NCBI GenBank assembly: GCA_937139565.1
Contig: CAKZQH010000021.1
Span: 1 to 64,000 of the forward strand
DNA from: an uncultured Nitrospiraceae bacterium
Lineage (GTDB): Bacteria; Nitrospirota; Thermodesulfovibrionia; Thermodesulfovibrionales; Thermodesulfovibrionaceae
Length of the DNA stretch: 64,000 nucleotides
Direction: 5' to 3'
Shown here: positions 46,260-55,984 of the stretch, one piece after another
Layout of the letters: each line of letters starts with the position of its first letter
Position numbering within the stretch: position 1 is the first letter of the stretch
Notes under the pieces: model-generated
Seen by the model: the letters and a program-made list of their open reading frames with translations, nothing else
Database searches by the model: none
Told to the model about the DNA's origin: nothing
Program-made: the position numbers and the translations under genes

Positions 46260-47783
46260 ATGGCATTAAGAATTAATTTTAACGCAGAAGCATCAGTGAC
46301 CCACACAGCCCTTCTAAGAAACGAAAGGGCAATGAACAAATCTCTTTTAAGAATTTCAACAGGTAACAGAATTCTCTCAGCAGCCGATGACGCAGCAGGA
46401 CTGTTTATTGCAGACCAGCTCTCAACAGTTGCTGCAGCCCTTGATCAGGGCAACCGTAATATTCAAACAGGTATTAGTGCGCTGCAAATTGCTGAGACGA
46501 ATGTTGGACAAATCTTTGAAAAGCTTCAGACAATCTACACAAAAGCCCAGTCTGCAGCCAATGACATCAATGACCCAAATGCAAGAGCAGCTCTTCAGAG
46601 AGACATTGCTAATATTGTTGATGCAATTCAGAAAATTGGAACAGACACCGAGTATAACGGAATTAAGCTTCTTGATGGAACATTTGCAGGAAAGGTAATA
46701 CACTACGGTGCAAGAGCTGATCAAACAATCACAACAAGTATTTCAAATGTTAAAGCCAATGCTATAGGTGCCTATGTTATTGAAGCAAAAGGAGCAGTGG
46801 CATCCAGTACAGCTGCATATGCAACATCTATTACAGGTAATTGGCAGTTTGATTCTTCTGCTGATACAGTTACTGTAGGTGGTGTTAGTTTAGCAAGTAC
46901 TCTTAGTTATACCGGTGCAGTTGATGCACGGGCAATTGCAGATGCAATTAATAATAATGCTAATCTTCAGCAGGCTGGAATCTCAGCAAGAGCTGTAAAT
47001 ACAAGCACGGCAAGTGTAGATTGGAATAATATTGATAATACCGCAGCTTCAGGATCATTAACGATCAGATTCTATGTTGGCAAAAAAACCGATACAGCCT
47101 CTGCTATAAGTGTAACAGTAGATGCAGGAAAGAGCCTTACACTTGATCAACTTGTATCTGAAATAAATACAGGGGCTTCAACAAAAAATCTTAATATAAC
47201 CGCTGCCAATGTAGGTAATAGACTTGTTCTTACAACTCAAGGTGAAACAATTGGTGTTGAGGTAGTATCTGCCACTGGTTCAGCAGCTGTCAACCTTGGA
47301 ATGCTACTTGAGGGAGCAACCGGTTCTGTTACTGCAAATGCTACAGGTTCAGCCGTTAAAATTGGTAAGCTTATTGTAACAGGTACAGATTCATACTCAT
47401 ATGATTTCAGTGGAATTGCAGATTCTAATTCAGGGTTAGGAGTTACAAATGCGGGTTCTGGGCAGTTTTACAATCTCTATTCGGTTGATGTTACAACAAA
47501 TGCTAAAGCTGAACTCGCAATAGACATAATAAACACAGCAATTAAAAAGGTTGATAAAGTAAGAACTCAGATTGGTTCCGTAATCAATAACCTACAGGCA
47601 ATTTGGGACGGTCAGAAAGCCTCCTTTGACAACACAAAAGAGGCTGAAAATGTCATCCGTAACACAGACTTTGCTGCTGAGATGAGCACCTTCACCACCA
47701 TGCAGATAAGAATGCAGTCTGGTATTGCAATGCTTGCTCAGGCAAATGCTTTGCCTCAGTTAGTACTCCAGTTACTAAGATAA
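46260..47783 (+). CDS. fliC: Flagellin
   Basis: Filament subunit exported by the flagellar type III system. The 507-aa protein has the conserved N-terminal D0/D1 (LRISTGNRILSAADDAAG, DQGNRNIQTG) and C-terminal D1/D0 (NTDFAAEMSTFTTMQIRMQ, ending LPQLVLQLLR). The variable middle (about 175-410) contains flagellin_IN-type repeats rich in Ala, Thr and Ser. It has a sigma-28 promoter and is followed by a terminator-like hairpin before flaG, which fits the high flagellin demand compared with the downstream genes. Confidence 0.97.
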   Translation: MALRINFNAEASVTHTALLRNERAMNKSLLRISTGNRILSAADDAAGLFIADQLSTVAAALDQGNRNIQTGISALQIAETNVGQIFEKLQTIYTKAQSAANDINDPNARAALQRDIANIVDAIQKIGTDTEYNGIKLLDGTFAGKVIHYGARADQTITTSISNVKANAIGAYVIEAKGAVASSTAAYATSITGNWQFDSSADTVTVGGVSLASTLSYTGAVDARAIADAINNNANLQQAGISARAVNTSTASVDWNNIDNTAASGSLTIRFYVGKKTDTASAISVTVDAGKSLTLDQLVSEINTGASTKNLNITAANVGNRLVLTTQGETIGVEVVSATGSAAVNLGMLLEGATGSVTANATGSAVKIGKLIVTGTDSYSYDFSGIADSNSGLGVTNAGSGQFYNLYSVDVTTNAKAELAIDIINTAIKKVDKVRTQIGSVINNLQAIWDGQKASFDNTKEAENVIRNTDFAAEMSTFTTMQIRMQSGIAMLAQANALPQLVLQLLR

Positions 47784-47800
47784 TAGTTTTAACAGGAAAA

Positions 47801-47835
47801 ATCCCCCTCCTCAAGGAGGGGGATGAAAATTTTTT
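47801..47835 (+). terminator. Hairpin after flagellin, probable (partial) terminator
   Basis: A perfect 10-bp stem ATCCCCCTCC (47801-47810) and GGAGGGGGAT (47815-47824) with loop TCAA, then GAAAA and a six-T run. The bases between stem and T-run make it weaker than a classic terminator, so partial read-through into flaG-fliD-fliS or mRNA 3'-end protection is likely. Confidence 0.75.
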
Positions 47836-47849
47836 AGGAGAGAGTTAAG

Positions 47850-48257
47850 ATGCGGATGGATAGTATAGAAAGAGATGTAATTATAATAAATCCATATAGG
47901 TTCAAAAACCCATCTGCCCAAACAGAATGGGAGGCAAAATCCATCCAGAAAGACAATTTAAAAAATTTAGACAAAACCTATAAGGAAAGTTCAACTGAAC
48001 TATCAAAACAAGTAAATCAAAACTTTAATATCTCTCAGGAAGAACTAAAAAAAATAATAGAAGAGATAAAGCATAAAATGAGCATGCTTGAAAAATATTT
48101 ACAAATAAACATAGATGAACAACTTCAAATGCCAATTTCAAAAATTATTGATATGAGAACAGAAGAAGTGATAAGGCAGATTCCACCTGAATGGATTGTA
48201 GAAATCCTAAGAAGAGTAGAAGAGCTGAGAGGTGTTTTCTACTCTAAGGAGGTTTAA
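47850..48257 (+). CDS. flaG: FlaG family protein
   Basis: The 135-aa protein has a disordered N-terminal half and a C-terminal FlaG domain (about 65-125: MLEKYLQINIDEQLQMP, MRTEEVIRQIPPEWI) with the hallmark IRQIPP. FlaG influences filament length in several bacteria, and the gene commonly lies between flagellin and fliD as here. The ATG has a ribosome site (AGGAGAGAG). fliD follows after 3 bp. Confidence 0.88.
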   Translation: MRMDSIERDVIIINPYRFKNPSAQTEWEAKSIQKDNLKNLDKTYKESSTELSKQVNQNFNISQEELKKIIEEIKHKMSMLEKYLQINIDEQLQMPISKIIDMRTEEVIRQIPPEWIVEILRRVEELRGVFYSKEV

Positions 48258-48260
48258 AAA

Positions 48261-49592
48261 ATGGCAGACCTTTATATGTCAGGTCTAACAGGAGCTTTAG
48301 ATTCTGAGACAATTATTAGCAATCTTTTAAAAATAAAACAGCAGCCTCTTACTGCATTAACGCAAAAAAAAGCCCTTGTGCAGGCAAAGGTCTCAAGCCT
48401 ATCGAATCTTTTAGGCTCTATTAAGAACTTTCAGAGTTTTTTTGAATCCCTTAATATAGACAAAATTTTTACAACAAAAAAGGCAATTTCCTCAGATAAT
48501 TCAATTTTTGAAGCTAAAGCCACATCAAATACACCGAATCTTAATATGAAAATTACTGTTAATAAATTGGCTCAGACAGAAATACGATCCTCTACCTTAG
48601 GAATGAATTCTCTGAATGATACTTTCTCCAGCTCAGGCACACTCAAACTTAAATATTGGAAAAATAACTCGGATGTTATTTCCTTTGATATAGATTACTC
48701 TGCAGGACAAACTCTTCAGAATTTTGTTGATAAGATAAATTCCTCACAAAGTTTTATAAAAGCATCAATTTATTTTACAGGCACAGACTATAGACTAATG
48801 CTATCAGAGTCAGATGCTTCCTCTTCATCAAAGGAGACCGATGAAAACAACCAGTCCTTTGTAATTGAAGTTGATTCCTCCTATGGTTTACCCGCTGAGC
48901 TTGGAAATCTTGAGAGTCTTCAAAGCGCTCAGAATGCTTCTATAAGGATTGGAAATTCTTCAAACCCAATTACTTCACCATCGAACACTTTCTCAAATGT
49001 TGTAACAGGACTTGACATTACCGTTAAAAAAGAAGGCTCAGCCACTCTTACCATCAGCGATGACTATTCGCAGCTTAACAGTGTTTTAAATAACTTTGCA
49101 AACAACTACAATGCAGTTGTCTCAATTATAAATTTAATGACTGGAAAGGGTGCCCAGTTTCAGGGAGACAGTGCTATCACCACAATAAAAACAAGCATGA
49201 TAAATCTGCTTAATCCTCTTATTCAAAAGGGATTAATAAATTATTCTGACTCAGACGGCACTATTTCGATTAATACAGAAAACCTTGATAAGCTTAAATC
49301 ATCGGATATAAATAGCCTTAAAGATATTCTTAACACTTTAAATAACTCCTTTTCTACTCAGCTAAAATCCATAGCAAGCACAATAACAACCTATAAAAAT
49401 ACAGGAGAAAGTCAGATAAATTCAATTAATGAGCGAGTCTCACTAATGCAAGCTCAATTAGTCAAATATGAAGAAAGACTTAGAAAAGAATTTGCCCAGC
49501 TTGAATCCTTCATATATCAGATGAATCAGATAAGTACAAGATTAGAAGACTTTGTTGTAACACTTTCAAAAATGACAGGAGGTAAAGAATAA
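48261..49592 (+). CDS. fliD: Flagellar hook-associated protein 2 (filament cap)
   Basis: Forms the cap under which flagellin assembles. The 443-aa protein has the FliD N-terminal domain (MSGLTGALDSETIISNLLKIKQQPL), flagellin_IN-like middle units and a C-terminal coiled-coil domain (SINERVSLMQAQLVKYEERLRKEF start) ending in LEDFVVTLSKM. The length is in the usual range. It overlaps fliS by one base and is preceded by the ribosome site AAGGAGG. Confidence 0.96.
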   Translation: MADLYMSGLTGALDSETIISNLLKIKQQPLTALTQKKALVQAKVSSLSNLLGSIKNFQSFFESLNIDKIFTTKKAISSDNSIFEAKATSNTPNLNMKITVNKLAQTEIRSSTLGMNSLNDTFSSSGTLKLKYWKNNSDVISFDIDYSAGQTLQNFVDKINSSQSFIKASIYFTGTDYRLMLSESDASSSSKETDENNQSFVIEVDSSYGLPAELGNLESLQSAQNASIRIGNSSNPITSPSNTFSNVVTGLDITVKKEGSATLTISDDYSQLNSVLNNFANNYNAVVSIINLMTGKGAQFQGDSAITTIKTSMINLLNPLIQKGLINYSDSDGTISINTENLDKLKSSDINSLKDILNTLNNSFSTQLKSIASTITTYKNTGESQINSINERVSLMQAQLVKYEERLRKEFAQLESFIYQMNQISTRLEDFVVTLSKMTGGKE

Positions 49593-50017
49593 TGACCTAT
49601 GTAGATGCCTATTTACAAAGTAGAGTTTTAGGTGCTGACCCAGTTGAGCTTATATTAATGCTTTATGAGAGAGCAATAGTTTCTCTAAACATTGCAAAGG
49701 AATCTATCCTTGGTGGAGTTGATGATCCTGAACTTTTAAAAAGAAAAGCAACTGAATTAGGAAGAGCAACTAATATAATCTACTATCTTCATGACACCCT
49801 TGACAGAGAAAGAGGTGGCCAAATTGCAGATAATCTCGCCACCATTTACTCAATATTAACAGAGGAGCTGGTTAGAGCAAATCTCTTTAATGATGTGGAG
49901 ATAATTTCAAAGTGTATATCTATACTCAATAACCTTAAAGCATCTTGGGAAGACGTAAAAAAAGAAATGAGAGAAAAGCAAAATGCAGAGCGAAAATCCA
50001 TTGCAGCAGCAGTCTGA
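49592..50017 (+). CDS. fliS: Flagellin export chaperone FliS
   Basis: Cytosolic chaperone that binds the flagellin C-terminus before export. The 141-aa helical protein has the family signature YLQSRVLGADPVELILMLYERAI and the later helix ELVRANLFNDVEIISKC. It is coupled to fliD and overlaps the next gene by 35 bp. Confidence 0.96.
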   Translation: MTYVDAYLQSRVLGADPVELILMLYERAIVSLNIAKESILGGVDDPELLKRKATELGRATNIIYYLHDTLDRERGGQIADNLATIYSILTEELVRANLFNDVEIISKCISILNNLKASWEDVKKEMREKQNAERKSIAAAV

Positions 50018-50249
50018 AATAAGAAGTATTTTGATACAAGCAGAATTTGCCTTAAAGGAAAATCGCTATGAAGAGGCTGTTGCAATGCTTTCAAATATTA
50101 ACATGGAGGAAATGGCAAGACTTTCGATGGATGAATTGCAGGCAATCGGTAAACTTCTTAACTACTTAAAAGAAATCGCACAGCAAAAAAAGGATGAATT
50201 AATAGAACAACTTAAAACCGTTCAGGCGTGTAAAAAGTACATTGGCTAA
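49983..50249 (+). CDS. FliT-position small helical protein
   Basis: An 88-aa protein in the place where fliT normally follows fliS. It is predicted to be all helical, with a central region EENRYEEAVAMLSNINMEEM-like and a charged C-terminal helix (LLNYLKEIAQQKKDELIEQL). Sequence similarity to FliT is not evident, so a chaperone role rests on position, size and helix content. The 35-bp overlap with fliS is long, and internal starts are possible. Confidence 0.65.
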   Translation: MQSENPLQQQSEIRSILIQAEFALKENRYEEAVAMLSNINMEEMARLSMDELQAIGKLLNYLKEIAQQKKDELIEQLKTVQACKKYIG

Positions 50250-50253
50250 AATA

Positions 50254-50445
50254 TTAAGCCCTGTCACAGGAGCGTCTTGATATCAATTCCCATGTTTCCT
50301 CGTCTATCTCATCCACATACTCAGATACTTTAAATTCTGCTCCGCACTCACTACAGCAGAGCAATACCCTGCTTCAGTAGAAAAATATGAAAACTGTGTT
50401 TTTACAGTATTTACATTTTACTCCCTTAAGGACTCTTTTTCTCAA
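50254..50445 (-). pseudogene. Zinc-ribbon ORF interrupted by in-frame TGA
   Basis: A TTG at 50445 with a good ribosome site (GGAGGAGGCC) opens a frame reading MRKRVLKGVKCKYCKNTV, meets TGA at codon 24 (50376-50374), and continues RVLLCCSECGAEFKVSEY to TAA at 50254. CKYC before and CCSEC after the TGA form a plausible four-cysteine ribbon only if both halves belong together. It lies 14 bp after the YkgJ gene in the clpX operon. A nonsense mutation is the simplest reading; recoding is less likely. Confidence 0.6.
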
Positions 50446-50459
50446 AGGCCTCCTCCATT

Positions 50460-51065
50460 TTAATTCATTCTTCTTGCTAACTCAATCCATGGATAGTGTT
50501 GAAGAATCTTTACAAGGCTATTTAATCTACCTGAATTTATAAACTCTATTTTTTCATCACTGTCAAAAACTCCGTAGAATGAAGCAGTTTCAAAAAGGGC
50601 TCTGCCAAGATAATTATCCCTTGGTTTTAATACATCATCAGGTCTTGTGTAGAATGGGTCTTCTCCAACTTCACAGGATTTTCCAAACACATTAAACTGC
50701 CTGCAAGCAAGAGGCCTCATTGGATAAATCGAACAGACACCATCAATAAGAAAAGGACAAGTCTCACCCTTTTTATGTTTTAGAAGTGAACTCTTTATCT
50801 GTGAACGGAAAGGCTCTTTAATCTTTTCGATTACATACCAGTAAATTCCAACAATTTCAATCGGATAAACCGGAATGTCTCTGTGAGTTTTACAGCAGTT
50901 ACTGCAACCTCTTTTACAGGCAAGGCTCTTACCTTGCTTTTCAAGTTTTTCAATATCCTTTTTTACACCTTCATCCATAATTGCATAGGCATTTAAGAGT
51001 AGCACTAACCAAGTATGATTTTTTTCATCCTTAGGGAAAGAGAGTCTAAACTTACTTCTTTTCAA
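50460..51065 (-). CDS. YkgJ-family cysteine cluster protein
   Basis: The 201-aa protein carries the YkgJ/DUF3109-like pattern CKRGCSNCCK near residues 50-59, then CPFLIDGVCSIYPMRPLACRQF and GKSC. This set of about eight cysteines is believed to bind zinc or an Fe-S cluster. The function is unknown. It overlaps the cyclophilin-like gene by 14 bp, at the end of the tig-clpP-clpX unit. A second, different member lies at 54601-55353. Confidence 0.85.
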   Translation of the reverse strand: MKRSKFRLSFPKDEKNHTWLVLLLNAYAIMDEGVKKDIEKLEKQGKSLACKRGCSNCCKTHRDIPVYPIEIVGIYWYVIEKIKEPFRSQIKSSLLKHKKGETCPFLIDGVCSIYPMRPLACRQFNVFGKSCEVGEDPFYTRPDDVLKPRDNYLGRALFETASFYGVFDSDEKIEFINSGRLNSLVKILQHYPWIELARRMN

Positions 51066-51426
51066 TTTTTATCTTTCTTGCTCCTTTGAGACTTTTAAGA
51101 AGGTCGGGATTATCAATAAGCTTTCCAACTAAATTTACTTCACTTGCTGGAACAGGCTCTTCATCTTTACTAAGTGGTGTTTTCCCAAAGAAAATGGCTA
51201 AAGCCTCTCCCGGAGGCCAATAGCCAATATCTCCAATCTTTACTTTTTTTGTAGCCGTATTGTCAAGAGGGATTTTAACTCCAATTGAAAAATAAAACTC
51301 ATCTCCCCATTCATTTATATCACTTTCAATAGGAAGAGCCATTAAAATCTTTTTTGCACACTCTGTATCGAAAAGCTCTCCTTCTATCTCTTTATCGTCT
51401 ATTATTATCCTAATTTTCTCAGGCAT
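51052..51426 (-). CDS. Cyclophilin-like fold protein (TM1367 type)
   Basis: The 124-aa protein matches the small cyclophilin-like family represented by Thermotoga TM1367: start [21 protein letters not shown]-like, the [10 protein letters not shown] strand and the [17 protein letters not shown] block. Whether it has peptidyl-prolyl isomerase activity is unproven. It overlaps clpX by 8 bp and YkgJ by 14 bp, so it is made with protein-quality-control genes. Confidence 0.85.
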   Translation of the reverse strand: MPEKIRIIIDDKEIEGELFDTECAKKILMALPIESDINEWGDEFYFSIGVKIPLDNTATKKVKIGDIGYWPPGEALAIFFGKTPLSKDEEPVPASEVNLVGKLIDNPDLLKSLKGARKIKIEKK

Positions 51427-52651
51427 TTTTGGCTTTCTCTTTTTGTTTGTAAATCAGTATAGGAGACGATTTTTTATTTACCACATCTTCGTTAATTATA
51501 CACTCACTAATTCCTTTCTCAGATGGTATAATATACATCACATCTAACATTATATCCTCTAAGATGCTCCTTAAGGCTCTTGCACCGGTTTTCCTCTCTA
51601 TTGCCTTCTTCGCAATTGCCCTCAATGCTTCATCGGTAAAGGTAAGTTTTACTCCATCTATACTAAAAAGCTTTTGATACTGCTTTATAAGAGCATTTTT
51701 AGGCTTTGTGAGTATCTCCACCAATGCTTCTTCATTTAGCTCACTTAAGGTGGCAACAACAGGAAATCTGCCCACAAATTCTGGTATCATTCCATACTTT
51801 ATCAAATCCTCTGGTTCCACATGATAAAGAATATTATCTGTCTTTATTTGTGATGTTTCAGATAAAAAACCAACGGTTCTTTTACCTATTCTTTTCTTTA
51901 TTATCTCCTCAAGCCCAACAAAGGCTCCTCCACAAATGAAAAGAATATTTGTTGTATCAAGTTGAATGTATTCCTGATGGGGATGCTTTCTACCACCCTG
52001 CGGTGGTATATTAGCAAGTGTGCCCTCAACAATTTTTAACAAAGCCTGTTGCACTCCCTCTCCGGATACATCACGGGTAATTGAAGGACTGTCTGCTTTT
52101 CTGCTTATTTTATCAATCTCATCAATATAGACAATTCCAATCTGAGCACGCTTTATGTCAAAGTTAGCGTTTTGTAAGAGCTTTAGCAGAATATTCTCCA
52201 CATCCTCGCCAACATATCCTGCTTCAGTAAGAGTTGTAGCATCCGCTATTGCAAAGGGAACATCAAGAAATTTGGCAAGTGTCTGGGCTAAAAGGGTTTT
52301 TCCTGTGCCCGTAGAACCTATAAGCATTATGTTACTCTTTTGAATTTCCTCTGAAGAACTACCTTTAAATATTCTTTTATAGTGATTGTAAACAGCCACA
52401 GAAAGAATTTTTTTTGCTTTTTCCTGGCCTATTACATAGTCATTTAAAAACTTATGAATCTCCTGAGGTGTTGGGAGATTATCCTTTGATTCTTCAAGAG
52501 ATGAAAATTTTTCTTCCTCTAAAATCTCATTACAAAGCGATACACATTCATCACAAATATAAACTCCGCTACCAGCAATGAGTTTTTTAACTTCCTTCTG
52601 GGATTTACCGCAGAAAGAACATTTTAAATTTTCGCCATTTTTCTTTGCCAT
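51419..52651 (-). CDS. clpX: ATP-dependent Clp protease ATP-binding subunit ClpX
   Basis: Unfoldase that feeds proteins into ClpP. The 410-aa protein has the N-terminal zinc-binding domain (C11, C14, C33, C36), Walker [13 protein letters not shown], Walker [10 protein letters not shown], and sensor regions with [14 protein letters not shown]. It lies 11 bp after clpP in the classic tig-clpP-clpX order. Neighbouring pore loops ([15 protein letters not shown]) are intact. Confidence 0.97.
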   Translation of the reverse strand: MAKKNGENLKCSFCGKSQKEVKKLIAGSGVYICDECVSLCNEILEEEKFSSLEESKDNLPTPQEIHKFLNDYVIGQEKAKKILSVAVYNHYKRIFKGSSSEEIQKSNIMLIGSTGTGKTLLAQTLAKFLDVPFAIADATTLTEAGYVGEDVENILLKLLQNANFDIKRAQIGIVYIDEIDKISRKADSPSITRDVSGEGVQQALLKIVEGTLANIPPQGGRKHPHQEYIQLDTTNILFICGGAFVGLEEIIKKRIGKRTVGFLSETSQIKTDNILYHVEPEDLIKYGMIPEFVGRFPVVATLSELNEEALVEILTKPKNALIKQYQKLFSIDGVKLTFTDEALRAIAKKAIERKTGARALRSILEDIMLDVMYIIPSEKGISECIINEDVVNKKSSPILIYKQKEKAKNA

Positions 52652-52662
52652 TTTGCTCCCAC

Positions 52663-53250
52663 TTAACTTTTAATTGAAGTGATTACTTCGTCAACTATTC
52701 CATATTCCTTTGCTTCCTGCGCAGACATGAAAAAATCTCTCTCGGTATCTCTCTGTATTTTTTCAATAGACTGACCAGTGTGCTTTGCTAATATTCCATT
52801 AAGAAGCTCTTTCATCTTCAGAATCTCTCTTGCATGAATCTCCACATCTGTTGCCTGGCCATAAAAGCCACCAATTGGCTGATGAATCATTATCCTTGAG
52901 TGGGGAAGGGCAAATCTTTTACCCTTTGTGCCTGCTGCCAGTAAAATACATCCCATAGATGATGCCTGACCAATACAATAGGTGGCAATGTCTGGCTTAA
53001 CATATTGCATTGTATCATATATGGCAAGCCCACTTGATACCATACCACCCGGTGAGTTTATGTAAATGTGAATATCCTTGTCTGGGTCTTCTGTCTGAAG
53101 AAAAAGTAGCTGAGCTATTACCACATTTGCTATCTGATCATTTATCTCGGTTCCAATAAAAATAATCCTATCCTTAAGAAGTCTTGAATAGATATCATAA
53201 ACTCTTTCTGTTCTTCCTGTCTGTTCTATTACTATTGGAACAATACTCAC
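52663..53250 (-). CDS. clpP: ATP-dependent Clp protease proteolytic subunit
   Basis: Serine protease barrel that degrades unfolded substrates delivered by ClpX. The 195-aa protein has the catalytic triad S98 (GQASSMG), H123 (RIMIHQP) and D172 (TERDFF) and the typical [20 protein letters not shown] start. No extra N-terminal propeptide is obvious. It overlaps tig by 4 bp. Confidence 0.97.
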   Translation of the reverse strand: MSIVPIVIEQTGRTERVYDIYSRLLKDRIIFIGTEINDQIANVVIAQLLFLQTEDPDKDIHIYINSPGGMVSSGLAIYDTMQYVKPDIATYCIGQASSMGCILLAAGTKGKRFALPHSRIMIHQPIGGFYGQATDVEIHAREILKMKELLNGILAKHTGQSIEKIQRDTERDFFMSAQEAKEYGIVDEVITSIKS

Positions 53251-54485
53251 TCTGATACCTCCTCTTTTTTAACAATCTTTGCCTTTTGCATTAAAACATC
53301 AAAAACTTTGTTCTCAAACACGCTATTTCTCACAGCTTCAAGAGATCCATCCCTAGAAATATAATATTGAACAATGCCTTGAGGAGTAATGCTATATCTT
53401 CTGGCTAAATTCATGACTTCTTGCTTTATTTCATCTTCAGAAACGGTTATTCCCTCTTTTTCTCCAATTATTTGAATCAACAGATAGGCCTTTACATTTC
53501 TTTTTGCCCTTTCAGATATCTTATCCATCTGTATTTCTATGTCAATTCCCATTGATTCGTATTCATCGCAGATTCTTCTCATCTCCATCTCTATAAGTCC
53601 TTCAGGAAGTTCAAACTCATAGTTTTCTAGCAGTTTTTTGAGAATCTCAAGCTTTTGCTTCTGCTCTCTTTGCTCTTTCATTGATATTTCAAGACTTTGT
53701 CGTATGTGATTTTTAAGGCTCTCCATTCCATCAAAGCCGAGCTCTCCTGGAAGTTCCTCATACGGAACATCCTTTTTTCTCTTTATTTCTTTTAGGGTAA
53801 TTTCAAAATTTACTATTTTACCAGCAAAATCTGCGATGGAATTTTCAGGAAAATCTATGGTTACACTGAAACTCTCGCCCTTTCTTTTTCCTTCGATTGC
53901 CTTTGAAAAATCCTCAGGGAAAGGCCCAGCTCCCAGTTTATAAACATAGTCAGTTGCTTCTTTCCCTGCATCGGTTTTGTAATCTATTACCACAAGGTCC
54001 TCACTTTGGGCAGGTTCTTCTGTAGGCTCATAGGTTCCTCTCTCCTTTGAAAGTCTGCGGATAACCTCCTCCACATCCTCATCCTTAACTTCAACTGGAA
54101 TTTCCTCTATTTCAATGTTTTCATAGTTTAAGTTTTCAATTTCAGGTCTCGTTTCAACTATCAATTCAAAATATAGAGGCTCATTTCGTCTTATATCAAT
54201 TGCGTCTTCTGCTAAAGGTGGAAGTACAGGTTTTAAATTAGCCTCTTTAACTGCACTGTCATAGTATTTTGAAACAAGCTTTTCTAATACCTCTGATTCT
54301 GCATCCTTTCCAAATTTCTTTTCAATAATTGAAATGGGTGCTTTACCTGGTCTGAAACCAGGAATTTTTGCCTTTTTTTGAATTTCTCTCAGAACCTTCT
54401 GAATTTCACTTTCTACCACATCTGCAGGTATTTCAATTTTCAATCTCTTTTTAGTTGCTGAGATTTCATCAATTCCCTTTAACAC
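53247..54485 (-). CDS. tig: Trigger factor
   Basis: Ribosome-bound chaperone for new proteins. The 412-aa protein has the ribosome-binding signature [17 protein letters not shown] (about 43-59), a central FKBP-type domain (about 155-240; [29 protein letters not shown]) and a C-terminal helical cradle. The start has a strong ribosome site (AAGGAGGAGAAGTGTT). It heads the tig-clpP-clpX unit. Confidence 0.96.
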   Translation of the reverse strand: MLKGIDEISATKKRLKIEIPADVVESEIQKVLREIQKKAKIPGFRPGKAPISIIEKKFGKDAESEVLEKLVSKYYDSAVKEANLKPVLPPLAEDAIDIRRNEPLYFELIVETRPEIENLNYENIEIEEIPVEVKDEDVEEVIRRLSKERGTYEPTEEPAQSEDLVVIDYKTDAGKEATDYVYKLGAGPFPEDFSKAIEGKRKGESFSVTIDFPENSIADFAGKIVNFEITLKEIKRKKDVPYEELPGELGFDGMESLKNHIRQSLEISMKEQREQKQKLEILKKLLENYEFELPEGLIEMEMRRICDEYESMGIDIEIQMDKISERAKRNVKAYLLIQIIGEKEGITVSEDEIKQEVMNLARRYSITPQGIVQYYISRDGSLEAVRNSVFENKVFDVLMQKAKIVKKEEVSE

Positions 54486-54523
54486 TTCTCCTCCTTATAA
54501 AATAAATATTTTCCACCTTTAAG

Positions 54524-54551
54524 TTTAAAAGTCAAAGCTCTTTTTTGTCAA
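54524..54551 (-). promoter_or_regulatory. Possible promoter of the tig-clpP-clpX unit
   Basis: On the minus strand, TTGACA (54551-54546), 16 bases and TTTAAA (54529-54524), about 38 bp before the tig ATG. A second TTGACT (54534-54529) overlaps it, so the exact promoter is uncertain. Confidence 0.4.
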
Positions 54552-54600
54552 TTAAATTAAGGGCTTTTAGAGTAAATTAAAACCTTATATGTTTTTACCG

Positions 54601-55353
54601 CTAATTTTTAAGAGCTATTTCTAAAATTCTTAATCCTTCAATGAAAACAAAATCTTTTTCTGAGCCTTGACCTAACTCCTTTATAAAAAGTTCTTTTTGA
54701 ACCCTTAAAAAGTTATTTCGATCAATATCTGCTCTTTCGCAAAGCTCATAAATAAACTCATGAGGAATGGGCATCTCTAAAAACATCCCATCCCTAATAC
54801 GAGGGTCTGCTCTTTTTTCTGATTTATGAAGGGTTAAGAATAAGTTTTCCATAAAATCCCTCTGGAGGGAGAGGTTTTTTCTCAATTCATCAAACTCTTC
54901 TTTTAGTTTTTGTTCTTTAAAAGCGCCATCCCATGCAATAGGATGGTTATCTTTAAAGCCTTCACAGTTTCTAAAAGCACCTTTTCTCCTTTCTTTAATC
55001 ACCATATGCTGATAGTCTTCTGGAAATGTAACAGAAAAGGGAACCACTCTGCATTGAAGTGGTTTTGGCTTTTCATGGAGCAAACATAGAGAATTTTTTA
55101 AGAACCGACACTTTCTTTTAAACCTATTACCACCTATAAAATCTCCATTAATGAAAGAATTCCCATGCTGAAAGGTGATTTCCTTCAAATATTCTCTATG
55201 GTAGTCATTAACAGGAGATATTTTTCTAAAACCTATTGAAATTGGGAAAAAAGTATATAGGTGTTTTAATTCAGGTAGAGTTAAAATAGTTGCTCCTCCA
55301 CAGCATTGGGAGGAGCAACTGATTGTGCAAGCAAAGTGTATAGATTGGCTCAA
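54601..55353 (-). CDS. YkgJ-family cysteine cluster protein
   Basis: The 250-aa protein has cysteines in a YkgJ-like order: FACTISCSSQCCGGAT near the N-terminus, KCRFLKNSLCLLHEKPKPLQCR in the middle and RNCEGF after it. The C-terminal 100 residues are helical and unassigned. It is longer than the member at 50460-51065 and shares little beyond the cysteine pattern. It overlaps pyrE by 4 bp. Metal or Fe-S binding is inferred. Confidence 0.8.
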   Translation of the reverse strand: MSQSIHFACTISCSSQCCGGATILTLPELKHLYTFFPISIGFRKISPVNDYHREYLKEITFQHGNSFINGDFIGGNRFKRKCRFLKNSLCLLHEKPKPLQCRVVPFSVTFPEDYQHMVIKERRKGAFRNCEGFKDNHPIAWDGAFKEQKLKEEFDELRKNLSLQRDFMENLFLTLHKSEKRADPRIRDGMFLEMPIPHEFIYELCERADIDRNNFLRVQKELFIKELGQGSEKDFVFIEGLRILEIALKN

Positions 55354-55934
55354 ATTTTATTTTTATAAAGCGTCATTACTTCTTCTGTGGTAACAACTGC
55401 TTCAAGTTCCTCAGGATATCCACATTCTGCAAGAAATTTTAGTATATTTTCTCTCCCACCTTCCTGTCTATCAACTAATACAACAACCTTTTTAACAAAA
55501 ACACCTGCTTCTTTAAGTCTTGTTATAGCCTGAATTGTTGAACTTCCCGTGGTTATCACATCATCTACCACCACAACACTATCGCCAGCATCTAAATTTC
55601 CCTCAATCCATTGCATAGTGCCATGTTCCTTTGCCTTTTTTCGAACAACAAAGGCTTCTATAGGACTTCCCTTTATATACGATGTATAGGCTACCGCAGT
55701 CGCAATAGGATCTGCTCCAAGTGTTAATCCTCCTATGGCCTTTACATTAAGAGGAGCTATCATATCATAAATGACATTTCCAATTAAATACATACCTTCA
55801 GGAGAAAGTGTTACGGTTTTACAATTAAAATAATATCTGCTTAACCCACCAGAGACAAGACGAAAAACAGGCTCTTCACTGTATTTAAAGGCTTTTTTGT
55901 AAATAAGCTCTACTATTCTTTCCTTCATACTCAC
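55350..55934 (-). CDS. pyrE: Orotate phosphoribosyltransferase
   Basis: Joins orotate and PRPP to form orotidine 5'-monophosphate in pyrimidine synthesis. The 194-aa protein has the PRPP loop VVVVDDVITTGSSTIQA (about 117-133), and the dimer-loop lysines VVRKKAKEHG. The start may be the GTG at 55934 or the ATG two codons on (55928). PyrF, the next enzyme, is encoded 1.5 kb away in a different operon. Confidence 0.95.
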   Translation of the reverse strand: MSMKERIVELIYKKAFKYSEEPVFRLVSGGLSRYYFNCKTVTLSPEGMYLIGNVIYDMIAPLNVKAIGGLTLGADPIATAVAYTSYIKGSPIEAFVVRKKAKEHGTMQWIEGNLDAGDSVVVVDDVITTGSSTIQAITRLKEAGVFVKKVVVLVDRQEGGRENILKFLAECGYPEELEAVVTTEEVMTLYKNKI

Positions 55935-55984
55935 TTTTTAGAATTGCTTATTAAATTTGATTCTGAGATTATCTGTTCTCAGCC

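Noticed and set aside
50346-50376. Selenocysteine insertion element after the in-frame TGA
   Set aside because: A 7-bp hairpin (AGCAGGG/CTCTGCT) directly follows the TGA, but its loop is too close to the codon and lacks the leading G of known bacterial elements; no sel genes are in view.
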